From Apostichopus japonicus (taxonomy: Eukaryota; Echinodermata; Holothuroidea; Aspidochirotida; Stichopodidae), in the NCBI RefSeq assembly GCF_037975245.1, contig NC_092583.1, forward strand, positions 5,303,264-5,367,263: DNA of 64,000 bases. Reading direction: 5' to 3'. Numbering within the stretch: the stretch's first letter is position 1; every line of letters starts with the position of its first letter. A program made the position numbers and the translations under genes. Shown here piece after piece: positions 44,748 through 57,100 of this stretch. The notes under the pieces are model-generated. The model saw only the letters and a program-made list of their open reading frames with translations. It made no database searches and was not told the DNA's origin.

Positions 44748-47700
44748 CTAAGTAAGCTTGACAGCTAATTTTGAGCTTCCTCTCTGACTATTTCTTTGGG
44801 CTTCCCGCTCGGCTTTCTTTCTCTGTTGTTCGGCTAATCTTCTCTGTCTTTCTGCTTCTTTCTTCTCTTTTAAAAAACTGTCAGCATCTATTCCCAAATC
44901 ATCATCTTCTGCCTCATCCTCCCAGCCACCTGTAGATTCTGTCCAAGCTGCCAACTCTCCCTGTAGATAGAGAAGAGATGAGACTAGTTAATAACATCAA
45001 TCACTTTCAGCTGCAGACAATCTTCTTTAAGTACATCACTTTTTCATGCTCAATATTGCAACACAAATGCCACCTTTCTGTCAGCTTTTATCTGCAGCAC
45101 CAAAACCTTGGTCATATATTTAAATGAGCCCATCACTTCTGTCTAGCTCACAGCATAGCAAAGAGTCTTCATGAGGTTATGATATGATCACTCATTTGAT
45201 TTTGAATTTGAATGAACCACTGTTCAAGGTGATTTTTATGTAACAAGACATTCTGTGACTCACAGACCCTGAAACTTTACTTAATAATACTCACAGACAA
45301 GTTTGCTGTGTCATCAACTCCCAAAGAATATTTGGTTTGCAATCCAGTTGAGGAGGATGGATATCTTGCTGCAGATGTAGCAGTTTTCTTCCGTATGAGG
45401 GCCTATGAAGGGAAGTAAATGATGGTACTGTACTGTATGTTAAAACACTAATTGCGTTAAGCATGTTTAAAGCTCACTTTTCCTAGCTATGAAAGATCCT
45501 GATGATGTTTCTGATCAGTGATTATATTAGCCAATGTATGGTCAGATTATACTTAATCTGTATTACTATGTTAATAAGACTTCCTTAGCTTTAAATAAAT
45601 ACAACACAGGCTGATTTTAACTCATATATAATTTAAAGCCAAACAAGATTTGTACACACACATATTACATCTTATTAGGGTCATTAGTTGCCCAAACAGT
45701 TGAAAGTTAAATAAAGCTGCCCTTTGACTGGCTACATACTGCTTTCTTAAAACTGGGAGTCATGTCTGCAAAAAAGTCTGGTTCCATCTCTGTTTCCTGT
45801 TGAGAATCTTGGGCAGGGTCTACTCTTACCCCAGTAAGGCCACCTCCGTCATCATCCCATGTTTCCCAGTTCTGAAGCTCTTCCTAAAAATGAACAAATC
45901 AATGCTACTGTAGTTAGCTGACAACCGTGAAGGTCCATGCAAATGCCATTCTTAACAACAGTTCCTCTTCATAAAATTATCAATTGAACTTATCATGGGA
46001 GAAGCACTTTACTTTTCAATTCCAAATTCACAAGGTATTAAGGTTAAATATTTTCAAGGGTGGCCAGTGTGTTTCTTCAAGAATTAAGTTGCTTTAGAAA
46101 GGTTAGGGCAGGGGTGACAGAGGCTAAGGGATTTCCTTTTGTGATGATTAGACAATCAGGTTTGAAGTTAGGTGGTGCAAATGTCTTGCATCAACAGTAC
46201 ACTGGGATTAAAAATGTAAATAATGAAGCCAATTACTCAATATTCAGTGCACTGCAAATTGTTGTCAGATACAGCTATATAGTTAGGAGTTAATTAACAG
46301 TTAACATCATATTTGGGCAAATATTTGGACAATATCTGTCACTAAATATACTTGTTGTAATAACAAGCACTAATAACGGCAACTGTAGTAGGTTAAAGTC
46401 AAGTGTTTTGTGTCAAAGTAAATCCTGAGGTCTTTAACATTGAGAATTCAGAGCAGTTTAAGATATTGTGCAGTAATTTCTGATTAAACTTAGATACATA
46501 TGACATCTTAAACAACATCTTAAACCTGTACCAATTAAGTATGGTGAGAGCATGGATGTATAACAAGATAGTGAGAGCAATGAAAGATTACCCTGACATG
46601 GTGTAAACTTTTAGGAAGTACTAATTAGGCTCTTAAAAATGCTAATCATTTTCAATTCCATAACAACAATATCAATTCAGATCTGACCAATTAGCTGCTT
46701 TTCTGTACACTATATCCTTGCACAAAATGTCAGAGATTGCATTCTGCTAGCCTTAAACAACCATTGACTTGAAGCAAATTAGAAGTCTTGAAAACAAAAT
46801 GTATCCAGCTACAGTGCTTTTAATGTTTTAACCCCTTGCTGACCTCACATGACCTTTGACCTTCACAAAGGATTACTGGGCTCTTGTACTCATTATAGGA
46901 AATTTATATATGCCAATATGACATCTGATGAAACTGACTATCTTATGATGTCATGTTTAAAGTATCCAAGTGTATCTTCTGCTGAACCCAAACGACCTTT
47001 ACCCTCCACCAAAAACAATAGGGTTCTTACACTCATTATAGAGAAGCCATAGCTATATATACCAGCTACTACAGATTTCTACCTGGAAATATCATATTTA
47101 CATAGCGCTCAAGCTTTGACACCTGACACCTTTGACACCTGACACCAAGCTTTGACCTTAAATGAACTCTGACCTAAATCAAATTGTGTACAAACTGCGT
47201 ATAAATTACACAATGTATCATACCTTGCATACGACCTCCTTTCATGTTCTGGTTCTGGAGATATAGCACTTTTGGTATATTCACATTTTGCTCTCTACTG
47301 ACCACAAGTGACCTTTAACCTCCCACAAACAATAGGGTTTACTGAACTAACTACAAGAAATCCACATGACAAATATAAGAACTGCCTATGGGACCTTCTT
47401 TGAGATATTGTTTACACACTTTTTTCCCTCTGTTGACCTCAAATGACCTTTGACATTCATGAACCAGAATGCAAAAATGCATTGTGGTTTCGATGATGTA
47501 ACATTGGCAGTTTTCTTCATGAATCTGACGTAATGTATAGTGAGGGTGTACAACATACTTGATTTTAGTAATTAATACAGCACTTGAAAAGCAGTGTGCT
47601 GTGACAAGCAATAAATTCACAATGACACAGGCTGTCCTGAAATGACCATTGACCTCAACAACATGCTTCTTGTACTAAATCTGATAGATACATCAACATA

Positions 47701-48531
47701 CTAAATATGACATCTGTATATACTTGGTGAAATACTATGTGAAACATGGTTTTTCACCATGTGACCTCTGGTGAACTCAAACTACCATTGACCTCCGCCC
47801 ACAACTTTAGTCTTGTACTCAATGTGATACAATTACATACCAAATATGCCATATGTCCAAGCTTCCCAAGTTGCGATATGTTTAGGAAGCTGTGTTAGTG
47901 TAGAGAGACAGGTAAGAGGGGAGTGAAGTAAATGTTTTTGCATTTGTTGACTTCAAATGACATTTGACCTCCACCAAAAGCAATAATAGGCTCGTTAATT
48001 GTGATATGGTACATCTACATATATTGAGATAATGTGTTTACAAGGTTTTCACAATTTGACATCTGATGACCCCAAATGACCTTTGACTCCACCAAAAACA
48101 AAAGGCTTTTTGTACTCAATATGGTACTTCTACACACTTAATATGAAATTGGTCTGACCTTCCCTTCTTGAGATATCATGTTTACAAGCTGGGGGTCACA
48201 AATGCACTCACAAGCACACATACACATAAGCCATCATGAATGCATAGGTTACGATTATCATCGAACCAAAAACTGAGTAGTCTAGTCCAAATTAACACAG
48301 AAATATACAAAGATGCATGTTGATAAGTTGATAAACAATACAGCACTTGAACACACAGATATACTCTACCTCTTGTTCTGTAGAATCCTCCTGGCCATCT
48401 GGTCCTTGTCTTTTAGTGATGGGTAAATCAAGTTTTTCCTTACTTGATTTTCTAAATATAATGCTTTTCAGTAAACCTAAGAAGGCTGCTAGACAACTGC
48501 ACAAGATCCATTTGTTGAAACGCATGGCCAT
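44748..48531 (-). CDS. EBAG9: EBAG9 / RCAS1 (receptor-binding cancer antigen expressed on SiSo cells) homologue
   Basis: Coding exons on the minus strand, in transcript order: 48531-48370, 45883-45740, 45402-45295, 44960-44748. All junctions are phase 0 with GT-AG borders, and the sum is 208 aa (human 213). The N-terminus MAMRFNKWILCSCLAAFLGL carries a single hydrophobic segment (about 8-26), as in the human Golgi-anchored protein. The acidic centre has NWETWDDD and MEPDFFADMTPSFKK, matching human EEWTSWDED and LEPDYFKDMTP. The C-terminus is a charged coiled coil with RLAEQQRKKAEREAQR ending KLAVKLT. EBAG9 is a secretory-pathway membrane protein that modulates vesicle trafficking and glycosylation. 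The exon holding the start has an acceptor 10 nt upstream (exon begins 48541), so a 5' UTR exon must lie further right; I cannot place it. Confidence 0.93.
46830..48230 (+). repeat. Diverged tandem GACCT-type repeat in EBAG9 intron
   Basis: About seven to eight diverged units of roughly 150-200 bp share CTCAAATGACCTTTGACCTC, CACCAAAAACAATAGG, TTGTACTCA and AGATATCATGTTTACA. Similar words recur at 48.8-49.2 kb and, inverted, at 29.2-29.4, 55.7-56.3 and 59.1-59.4 kb. The family is non-coding; short frames here are fortuitous. Confidence 0.7.
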
Positions 48532-50524
48532 TCTTCAGAATCTATGGAAATAAGCAAACCAGAAAAGCCAATTAGTTCAGTGATTTCTTGCCACATTTTA
48601 TATGAGAACAATCAAGAGTAACACTGCACTTGGGCTTTTAAGTGCTGACTATAATTGACTTCAAGTGATTAGTACTAATGAGAACCAATATATGAATGTT
48701 ATATCAACATCATTAATTGTTTATGTTTAATAGTTTGTGTATTTATAAAGTTAATCCAACCTATTGATTCTGCAGTTATCCTGTTGACAAGCCGGTTTCG
48801 AGACTTTTAGTGCTTCCTCGAACCTTTGACCTTACCAATTTGACTGGGATCTTGTACTTATTAGGGAGTATCTACTACTTACTGTAGTATAAAGTTCAAA
48901 TGAGTTGCACATCTTGCGTCAATTCAGGTTTAATAGGTTTTCAGAGTTGACCTCATATGACCTTGATCTCCACCAATTTCAAAACATTCCTCGTTATTAC
49001 TGAGGTGAATCTACATGTACCAAGTATGAGGTTCAAACAAGTTTTGAGTTAGCATTTATCGTGATTAGAAGATGTTAAGAGTCAGTTGACCTCAAATCAC
49101 ATGTGCGTGTTGGTTTCTTGCATTTTACCTTTGTGACTTTTTACAGGAAATTTGGACTTCAGTGCAGACATAGATATGGCCCCCCCCCCCCAAAAAAAAA
49201 CCCTTGCCAATGACCTTGTCTGACCGTTATATATTATTTATTGAGGAAACCTACTGCATGGTGTGAAAGTGGTCTCTCTTTATGCAGACAGATATGTACA
49301 TGACTTGGATGTTTTGTGTATGTTTTATATTAAAGGGAGACAATGTAAAACTTATGTTGAAGAGAAAAATATTGTACTGTTAATTGAAAATCCTATCTCA
49401 ATATCTGGTCCCTAAGTGGTAATTGTTGATTGAATGTACAGCTAGTTTTTTTGGCAAAATCTTCCCTTATTACGTGCATTGATCATACAGTAGTTGGTGG
49501 TTTGTGCTTCAAATGCTTTTAGACTACTTTAATTGCTTCTTGCTTTATCCTTGAAACCTGAACATTTGAAAGTTCTGCTTTTACCATCCATGTTATTTAT
49601 TAAACAATTATTATCTGTGGATCGATGATTCAGATATTATCAGCAAAAACACACTTCAGCTCAATTGGCCGGATAACATTAATAGTAAGTCTGATATTGA
49701 CACAAGAATTTACAAACTATCACTGCTTTTTTAACAGTTATAGTTTGCAATACAAATTACTAAGAGGTTATGGGTTTGCTAAGCAATCCACGTCAGCCAC
49801 TGGAATATCCCTGACATTGGTTTGAATTTTGTTCAGCCTGTATGGATAAAACATATTATTCAAACAATAACTAATTCCACTTTAGACATACTAGAACTAT
49901 TCCAGGTTAAGGTTTGCTTATAACATATTTTTTTACTTCTTTTCAAAAGTGTTTCATTGAGAGTGGTTTTTCAAATGTGAATGTACATTACTTGATGTAG
50001 CTCAGGGCTTCTCTAAAAGGCATATCTTTTGTAAGAAAGACACCCCCTTTATAGATAAACACTTTGTGCATTGAACAACAAAACAAAGACAGGTTCTGAT
50101 CATTTCTTCACAAAAAAGATGAGGGTCTCATCTAGACATTTTCCTTCTGGTGAGAGCTATTTACCCATTTGTATGTTAACAAGGATGGCGTTCTTCGGCA
50201 GAAGCGGTGTAAAAACGGTATATTTTGACATTTTTGAAAAAACTATTCTCATTTTAAGAGCTATATACCATGCCTAGATGTAAGCTTAGTAATGTATATG
50301 CAAAATAAACAGCGTTTGTGTCACCCATGTAACACATGCATGATATTCAAGTTTTTTTTTAGATTCCAAGTGTGAGATAAAATGTTGAATTGGAAGCCAC
50401 CAGACCTGATGATGTAATCCATAAGCCCTTCTCCAATATTTGTGGAAAATAAAATAACTAAAATAGGCTTAAAAGAACACTTCTACTCTTTGGGATTCGT
50501 AAGTTCAACCGGTGATATAACCCT

Positions 50525-51290
50525 GTGTGCGTCATGAAGAGAGGAACCAGTTGTTACTGAGGGTGCGTGCGTCTGTTGTAGAGGGAATCTCACCGAGGGT
50601 GCGTGCTATGGTCACAAAGAGAGGAACCTGCTCTTACTGGGGTTGCGTTCTTCTGTCGTAGAGGGAATCCAGACACTGAGGGTGCATGCAATCGTCACAT
50701 AGAGAGGAACCTGTTCTTACTGAGTGTGTGTGCGTCCGTTGTAGAGGGAATCTCACTGAGGGTGCATGCAATCGTCACATAGAGAGGAACCTGTTCTTAC
50801 TGAGTGTGTGTGCGTCTGTTGAAGAGGGAATCTCACCAAGGGTGCAGGCATGCGTCACGTAGATAGGAACCTGTTCTTACTGTGGGTGTGTGCGTCTGTT
50901 GTAGAGGGAATCTCACCAAGGGTGCAGGCATGCGTCACGTAGAGAGGAACCTGTTCTTACTGAGGGTGCGTGCGTCTGTTGTAAAGGTAATTTCACCGAG
51001 GGTGCAGGCATGCGTCACGTAGAGAGGAACCTGTTCTTACTGAGGGTGTGTGCGTTTGTTGTAGAGGGAATCTCACCAAGGGTGCAGGCATGCGTCACGT
51101 AAAGAGGAACCTGTTCTTACTGAGGTTGCGCTCGTCTGTCGTAGAGGGAATCTTACTGAGGGTGCGTGTCACTTCGAGAGGACTCTGTCTTACTGAGGGT
51201 GCATGCTTCCATCGTAGAGGGAATCTCACCGAGGGTGCTTGCGTCGGCTCTGGCAGGAATCACATAGAGGGTGCGTGCGTCGGTGACGAC
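50525..51290. repeat. 80-bp minisatellite, about 9 copies
   Basis: AGAGAGGAACCTGTTCTTAC or a one-base variant recurs at 50701, 50781, 50861, 50941 and 51021, an exact 80-bp period, with more diverged units on both sides. Each unit also carries GTAGAGGGAATCTCACC and GAGGGTGC. Confidence 0.93.
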
Positions 51291-52678
51291 CAGCTTCCAT
51301 ATATATTTATATATGTAATAGGGGAGTTCTGACTTACATTGTTATGTTGAATTTGATCCGGTATGTAATCTACAAAATCGGTCATTTAATTCAACAATCA
51401 GAATCTTTTTAATTAACAATCAACTTTAGTTAACTCGATTTATTCAACTATATTATATATTTGAAAACAGTGTATCAACTCTTACGAACTTTCAATTAAA
51501 AACTATTCAATCAACAAGTACATTAAAATATTAAGGACTGTGTATCTATTCCCCAATCTTGTCAAGTAACGGTAACTACAATTCAGTCTATAACCTATGG
51601 CGGAATGGTATGGCGGTATGTACCTATGGCGGAATGGCACTACAACCGGCGTCCATACACCTAACTTCATTCGGATACTTAGGCTAGGCTTAGGCCTAGT
51701 CTACAACGTTTGATCTTCCTTTAAAAAAGGGATAGAGAATTTCGACCAAAAGTCAAACTGCATATGCTGCACCTGGAGTTTTTTTTTTTTCTTTTTCTCT
51801 GGTTTGGACAGTTCTCTCTCACCAGCTGGGGATCGTAATCTGAAATCACAAAAAAATGCCAGTGTCCAGAAATTGCATGGCAAAACTATCGCCTACACGT
51901 TTACACAGGTTGTGTCTTGTGTTCGTACGTATTATACTGTAGCATATGTTGAGTTATTTTGGTTTGGCTAGTTAATAGCATGTTCGATAGTGGGTTGTGG
52001 TCAGTCAAAGATTACGATTTCCGTCACACAGTGAACCTGTTTGAAGGTAGCAGCCACTAACAGCAGCCAATAGTGTATACATCAACGTTACGCGCCGTTG
52101 GCCATTGATGTTTGTACATTGTGACGAGCGCTGGGTACGGTTTGGTGGGAAAGTGGATCCCCAGCAGCCACTGAAGGGCAGACTCAATTAGCTGACATTA
52201 AAGGCATTGAAGACTCGCCCAAACCGCATGCTGCGCTCTGAAAAATTTCCGTTGCTTGCAAATGACGTGTTTTCTTGTCGCTACAAAATGCAGACAGTAA
52301 TGAAACGCGATACCTTGTTATCTTTTATCTAGACCTGAGATGTCCACGCTGCTATATACACTGTGATGTGGGTATATTGACCGTAGCTGTATGTATTGAC
52401 TGTAGGCCTACACTAGTTAGTGTCTAATTACCGACGGTAGCAAGCTGTGTGTGTATTTTCTGGGATCGATGGTGATGTCTAACACTTCTGTTACACCTCA
52501 TTCGAAACTAGGTCAGATTACCGGTATGAGACGTTTCTTTGTTCGCGAGTCTTCACACCCTTTAACAAGACGGTTCCTTTTTCTGACCTGTTTTAAAGCG
52601 ATAATAATTCACGCTATGCATAGCCTACTGTAAAAAGCCAAAAATGGCACCATAATGGAGATGAGATGTTGTTCTTTC

Positions 52679-52680
<2 letters not shown>

Positions 52681-52752
<72 letters not shown>
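52681..52752. repeat. (TA)n microsatellite
   Basis: About 70 bp of nearly pure TA dinucleotides, extended by ATTATATAT at each edge. Confidence 0.97.
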
Positions 52753-52758
<6 letters not shown>

Positions 52759-53084
52759 TCGAATTCTGCATCCATAGTCAACTTAAACTTGTGATCCTGC
52801 CCAAACTTGTGGAGAAAGGCGTAAATTGCGGCAATTTTTAAACCAAACGTTTACCCCTCCCCCCCCCCCCCCAATGTCTAAACAATTAATTTATGAGAAT
52901 ATGCAACAGTCACGTTTGGTACAATGACGTGGTGTGAAAAAAACAGTCAGTAGTACTCTGATTTATTGAATACCGATGGCTACAAACCGTTCGATCCTAG
53001 TATGGGAAGGGGATGCAAATATGAAACGCGCCGTAATGTGCATGTTACGATCTAAAAGAATTATTATTTCAAAATCGATTTAGT

Positions 53085-53880
53085 TGAGTTATCGACCTAG
53101 TTGAGATGTCCGGCTTGCACCACATTAAAGTAGAAAGATTTTTCTTTCACGTTGTATATCTCTACTATCGGTAACAAAACCGATTTCTTTACCAAAAGCA
53201 GGGGCGGATGCAGGATTTGTGACAGGGGGGGGGGGGGGTCTGACTGGTCCAGCCGCGCCTCGGAACGTAAGACTATCTAAGCGGAGCGCCACTATCGGTT
53301 GGCGCGGAGCGTACCATAACATTTTTGGCTCTGCAAACCCCCCCCCCCCCCCAGATGGCCGGAAACGGCACTTCCCGAGTATTCTAAGCTGCATGTACCT
53401 AGCCTGAAAATATGGATCTCATGTCTGCAATTTCTCAATTGATGAGAAAAAAACAATCTATGAAATATGGTAATACATATCAGATGAGTTGAGATGATAC
53501 AAAAATCATAATGCCTTTAGCCCCCCCCCCCCCCTCTTTACTCAAAAAAAATCTGTACGCTCCGCGCCAACCTGTGGTGGCTCTCCGCTTAGATAGTGTC
53601 AAAAGCGCCCCTACAGACAATTCTCGCCCCCTCTGACCAATACCCCTAGCTCCGCCACTGGTTAGCACCACATTAAAGTAGAAAGGTTCCTCTTTCACGT
53701 GGCATATCTCTACTATCGGTAACAAAAGTTTTAACCCCGACGTAATGAATGATCCCCAAAAAATATTTTTTAAATCGATTAATTTGAATTTTCGACGTAG
53801 TTGAGACGTGGTACTAAATGCGGTGCTAACCGGACATCTCAACTAGGTCCATATCTCAAATTAATCGATTTAGATAAAAC
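53085..53880. repeat. Mosaic of direct and inverted repeats with G/C homopolymers
   Basis: Segment 53271-53313 (ACTATCTAAGCGGAG...GGCGCGGAGCGTAC) is repeated inverted at 53555-53598. Segments 53118-53179 and 53666-53727 are direct copies (CACCACATTAAAGTAGAAAG...CTACTATCGGTAACAAAA). TAGTTGAGATGTCCGG near 53100 has an inverted partner near 53830. G and C runs of 12-15 flank the GCGGAGCG parts. This looks like nested copies of a non-autonomous element with a GGCGGAT/CTCCGCCAC edge. Confidence 0.75.
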
Positions 53881-54160
53881 GAAAACAAAAAACAATACCT
53901 TTCTTATTTATGCACTAAATTGAACAACACACTCGACCGCAGTGTCGTTATAACACACACACACACGGCGGCAGTACTGTGTGTCATGGCTTTTAGTGTC
54001 TGCTCTTAGTGGCTGCTACCTTCAATGAGGCCACTATTAAACATCTGCTGCCATAGGACAAACAGTTCAGTTAAATGTCAGAGAAAATAGGCCTAGATAA
54101 CGTTCAAGTTTTAAAGAATTAAACTGGTTGTCTCACCCTCTAGGTTAGTCTCCGTCGAAC

Positions 54161-57100
54161 ATGAGTTCAGAAGGAGCTGATGTCGCGGCTGAAGTCGTGG
54201 ATGTTCAAGGAGACAGAAGATGGATGGATCTTGTAAACATTTTTTTGTCATTGCATAGACTAGACTTGTTTAGCGTCAACAGGGCTACATAATACTGTAG
54301 GCTAGGCTAGGCTAGCATATATTTCAACTTTGGGTTGGCCCAACTCAGTAACCAACTGAACTGTTATAATAATAATGTTACATGGAATTCATGAAAACTT
54401 GAGTTAGCATAAAATAAAATCGCAATCAATAACACAATGTATCTGGGCTTTCATACATAAAATGGCATGCTAATGTAGGCCTAGCTGATAGGCTTGTATG
54501 GCATTTGTTGTGGTGATATGATGTTGGATGTACTTAGACCTAGGCCTACTGTAGCATAGCCTTTGTTGATGTGACTGCTTCTCCCAATATTGTTAGCCAG
54601 ACCAGTTAGGCCTAAGGGTGGTCATAATACCCCATAACTCTACCATCTTTGTTGGTACTATTGTGTAGTAGCATATGCTAAATAATAACACAATCATGAC
54701 CATGTAAATTTTGGGTCATTCCGTGTCAACTCACGGATGGCTGTGGTTCGACCTCTTCTTAAAAGTACCAAATTTATTGTGTCATTCATTGGACCACAAC
54801 ATACTGCAAAATCTGATGATTTGATATGGAATGACCCTTTTAGTCAATGATTGAAAAAAAAAATCAATCAAAGGCAGGGGTTTCATTAATGTTTGCATAA
54901 AAAGTTAGGTTAAAGTTTTTATCAGGGAGGGGCGAAGATTGATATCAATCTTCACCCCTCCCTGATAAAGAAAAACATATCATAACAACCCGTAAATATG
55001 TAAAAACATGAGATCTACTGTTAGAATGAAGTTGTAGAAAACTGCAATATGTTACATTTAGTGTGTACATTTTATTGTAATCTAATTTCAGCATGAGCAA
55101 TTTGTGAAAGATTCAAAGAATAAGGAACCAGATGTTCTATTTATTGGTGATTCCTTGATCGCACGATTGCAGCAGAGTATTGTTTGGTCAGAGCTTTTCG
55201 AACCTCTTCATTGCCTTAACTTTGGCATAGGAAGTGATACCACACAGAATGTGCTCTGGAGGCTTGAAAATGGAGAGATTGAGGATATCAAACCAAAGGT
55301 ACAGTGGCATGTTTTACTTTTTGCTCTTCCGATCTGTTCAATTACAACTTTGAGCTAAAGTTGTTCAATTGATAACTGTATATCATGGTTACTTCTAACT
55401 GGTTACTTTCAAAACTGTTGACAAACTGCAGTTGACTGTGGGGATAATTGATCACTGTGAAAACGTTTGTGAATATATGGATGAAGTAAACATGGTTTAT
55501 GCATGAAAACATACAATACCATTTTTGATTCCTTGCCAGAGGAAAAAGGTGACTGTGATGGCTTGTTTACTTGTGTACATGTATGATGCCTTCGCATGTA
55601 AAACACACTGGAAAAGTAGATCCATAGTGTATGAACTTCATATTTGGCATGCATCCTATTGAGCACTTAGAGCCCTATTGAATTTGCTGAAGATAAAGGT
55701 CATTTGAGGTCAACAGCGGTCAAAGTCTGAAACTGATAAATTTTGAAAACTTGCATGCATAATAAAGCATGGATGAAGTTCATACTTTATATGTTGAGCC
55801 ACCTGGTAAGGCAAAAAACTCCAATGAAATAGGTCATTTAAGGTCAACATATGTCAAATTGTGAAAAGCTTTAACTACAATAACTTCAAAAGGAAATATT
55901 GGATGTGCCTATTACCACTGGTGTTCAAAGTGGAGGGTTGCCGAAAATGTTGACATGTTGTAGTTGACCATGTGGATAATTGTTGATCTATGATGACTGA
56001 GAAAACATGTATCAGTATGGATGAAGTAAACGGTTTAGGTATGAAAAGATACAATTCCAGTTTTGATTCCTTGCCAAAGGCAAAATGTTACCATTTTGCC
56101 AAAACTTATGGCGGTCAGAGGACATTTGAGGTCAACAGTGCCTGCTCAAAATATGAGAACCTAGGAAGCACTATAACTCCTAAAGCACAGCATGGTTGAA
56201 CTTCGTACTTTGTATGTAGATTGTCCTTGGTGAGTGTAATAACACTAATTGAAATTTGTGGTGGCAAAATAACTTTTTGAGGTCAACATAGTGAAAAGTC
56301 TGAATAGCTTTTTAGCATGACAATTCTAAAGGTAAAAAAGCTTGGATAAATATACTGGTTGTGTAAATCAACCAATAAGAGTGTGCAACAATCCTATCGA
56401 GTAGAAAATTCAGCATTGTGAAAGATTTAGTGGGATTTCATTCCCTTTGATCATTTTCATTGACCGATTGTACTACTCATACCTCAGGAACTTATATTTT
56501 CAGGTGTTTAATATAAAGATTTAACATTTCATTTGACCAATGTTTTTGCTGATTTGCCCTACTGCATAGAAGTTACCTTTGTAGATAAATAAAGGGTTTC
56601 TTTTTTCTATGTATAGCCAACACTTATCATCTTGGAATGTTGTTCTACCGGTGGTCTTTTGCATACATATTTCACCGTTTTCCCCACACCAGGTAGTGGT
56701 CTTACTCATTGGTACCAACAACCATGCGCACACCGCTGAGGCAGTAGCTAAAGGAATCCAAGCTATTTCATTGTACATTCGATCAAAGCAGCCAACGGCA
56801 CATTTATTAGTACTAGTAAGTTCTTCTCATTTTCATTTGGCAGAAAGACAAATTTCTTCATTAAGTTGATACATGTTGCTTGTCATAAAGATCTGTTTAT
56901 ATCTAGGCTGAGTACATTCATAAAGCAAAATGGCAGTCCCAAAAGGAAAAAGGCTGCAAGGACTACACAAAGGACAATGCCTTAGCTTTAATAGATTTGA
57001 TTTTCATTGTCAAAGGTAATTGTTTTGCAAGTATGTTGTTGCCCGAGATTGTCAGAGATTTTAATGCTGGCTAAATAGCATAGTTGATCATTCAACAACA

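Larger units (their letters stand above)
48542..54160. other. Region between EBAG9 and PAFAH1B, presumed to hold both promoters
   Basis: I find no coding exon. It contains more GACCT-type repeat (48780-49200), a C10A9 tract (49183), an 80-bp minisatellite (50525-51290), a (TA)n microsatellite (52681-52752), a mosaic of short inverted and direct repeats with long C or G runs (53085-53880) and a (CA)n run (53953). CpG-containing sequence around 51900-52300 is a plausible promoter for the EBAG9 5' exon, and sequence just before 54161 for PAFAH1B. Both are guesses from position. Confidence 0.55.

Noticed and set aside
51048-51332. 94-residue plus-strand open frame
   Set aside because: Lies in the 80-bp minisatellite; repetitive translation only.
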